Assembly (NCBI GenBank): GCA_040510075.1 | Contig: JBEVJT010000126.1 | Coordinates: 1-5,217 of the forward strand | DNA: 5,217 nt | Direction of reading: 5' to 3' | Origin: VAZQ01 sp040510075 | GTDB lineage: Bacteria > Pseudomonadota > Alphaproteobacteria > Rhizobiales > Xanthobacteraceae | Shown: in pieces, positions 4,706 to 5,217 of the stretch | How the letters are laid out: the number at the start of each line of letters is the position of its first letter | Numbering within the stretch: position 1 is the first letter of the stretch | Notes under the pieces: model-generated | What the model was told of the DNA's origin: nothing | The model's database searches: none | The model's input: the letters and a program-made list of their open reading frames with translations, nothing else | Translations under genes and position numbers: made by a program

Positions 4706-5217
4706 ATGTCCCGCGGCGATCTTCTCGGTGGCCTTGCCTTTCTTGTCGCGGCTGCGATCGCACCTCTGCTCCCGCCCTGGCTGGTGTCGCTTGCCACCAT
4801 CGCCTTTGCCAATGCGCTCGTGGTGCTTGGACTCATTATCCTCTGGCGTGCCGGACTGGTGCCATTCGGACAGGCTCTGTTCTATGCCGTCGGCGCCTAT
4901 TGCGTGGCCCTGCTCGCGCGCTATGCGGGTCTGCACGATGTGTTTACGATGATCCTCGCAGCCGCCGTATCAGCAGGGCTTGTTGCTTGGGTGTTTGGTT
5001 TCCTGCTTGCCCGCTACCGCGACATCTTTTTTGCCATGCTCAGCCTCGCCACTTCCATGATTCTCTACGGCGTCCTGGTGAAGACGGAGGCGCTCGGCTC
5101 CACCGATGGCTTTCACGTCGAAGCCGGCACGTTCCTCGGCTATCGCCCCACGGGAGACATGCGCAACCTGGCCCTGTTCTGGTTCGTGCTCGGCACCTGC
5201 GCCGTCGCTGCCTTCCT
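4706..5217 (+). CDS. Branched-chain amino acid-type ABC transporter permease, LivM family (5' part, cut by window edge)
   Basis: The first 170 residues of the partner permease, continuing past the right edge with no stop codon in the window. The ATG at 4706 comes 4 bases after the LivH-type stop, and its ribosome site GGAAGA (4691-4696) lies within the last LivH codons, so the genes are probably translationally coupled. The protein opens MSRGDLLGGLAFLVAAAIAP and has helices at about 7-23, 28-48, 56-72, 80-102 and 108-126. Family marks are ILWRAGLVPFGQALFYAVGAY (about 45-65), the RYRDIFFAMLSLATSMILYG region (103-122), and LGSTDGF (130-136), which matches the G-(S/G)-x-DG turn of LivM-type permeases. 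The full protein should be roughly 300-350 residues, and the ATPase genes would be expected further right. Substrate unknown. Confidence 0.93.
   Translation, partial: MSRGDLLGGLAFLVAAAIAPLLPPWLVSLATIAFANALVVLGLIILWRAGLVPFGQALFYAVGAYCVALLARYAGLHDVFTMILAAAVSAGLVAWVFGFLLARYRDIFFAMLSLATSMILYGVLVKTEALGSTDGFHVEAGTFLGYRPTGDMRNLALFWFVLGTCAVAAF

Noticed and set aside
3604..4836. Long minus-strand open frame (410 codons) opposite the LivH-type permease
   Set aside because: It has low-complexity Asp/Glu/His/Arg composition, the expected complement of a hydrophobic permease, and it crosses the repeat and two real genes.
1..5217. CRISPR array, tRNA/rRNA genes, insertion-sequence transposase, toxin-antitoxin or defence genes
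   Set aside because: No regularly spaced direct repeats, no cloverleaf-like segment noticed by eye, and every stretch over 300 bases is covered by an ordinary metabolic or transport gene.

Overview
The window is GC-rich and densely coded. It looks like chromosome from an alphaproteobacterium of the Hyphomicrobiales, probably Bradyrhizobium-like. That placement is inferred from the codon composition, the style of the solute-transport genes, and an intergenic palindrome whose arms (GTCATTCCGG...CCGGAATGAC around GGAATCCATGA...TCATGGATTCC) resemble repeats I recall as common in Bradyrhizobium and relatives. It was not tested by any search.

Layout. Bases 1-431 (minus) are the N-terminal 143 codons of an MFS transporter that runs off the left edge. 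Only 12 bp away and pointing the other way, 444-1322 (plus) encodes a complete NAD(P)-dependent beta-hydroxyacid dehydrogenase of the 3-hydroxyisobutyrate dehydrogenase family. A 39-bp convergent gap holds a 12-bp match to the palindromic repeat found further right. Bases 1362-2177 (minus) encode a DUF1445 / D-glutamate cyclase-like protein, often named 'putative hydro-lyase'. A 153-bp divergent intergenic region with overlapping inverted repeats follows. Then comes a rightward transporter cluster: a secreted Leu/Ile/Val-type (Peripla_BP_6) binding protein (2331-3638), a 112-bp palindromic repeat (3660-3771), a LivH-type permease with a GTG start (3805-4701), and 4 bp later a LivM-type permease (4706 onward) cut by the right edge. 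The two ATPase genes expected for a complete Liv/HAAT transporter are not in the window and may lie just downstream.

How it may work together. The binding protein would capture a small organic solute in the periplasm and deliver it to the LivH/LivM membrane pair. The two neighbouring enzymes act on families of substrates (hydroxy acids, and possibly D-glutamate/5-oxoproline-like acids) that fit a catabolic locus for an amino acid- or organic acid-like compound. The substrate cannot be read from the sequence, and the enzyme genes are not co-directional with the transporter, so the link is inference.

I found no clear sign of a defence system, mobile gene cassette, CRISPR array, tRNA or rRNA. 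The most notable points are the palindromic repeat inside the transporter operon, the very tight head-to-head gene pair, and the overlapping inverted repeats in the binding-protein leader.
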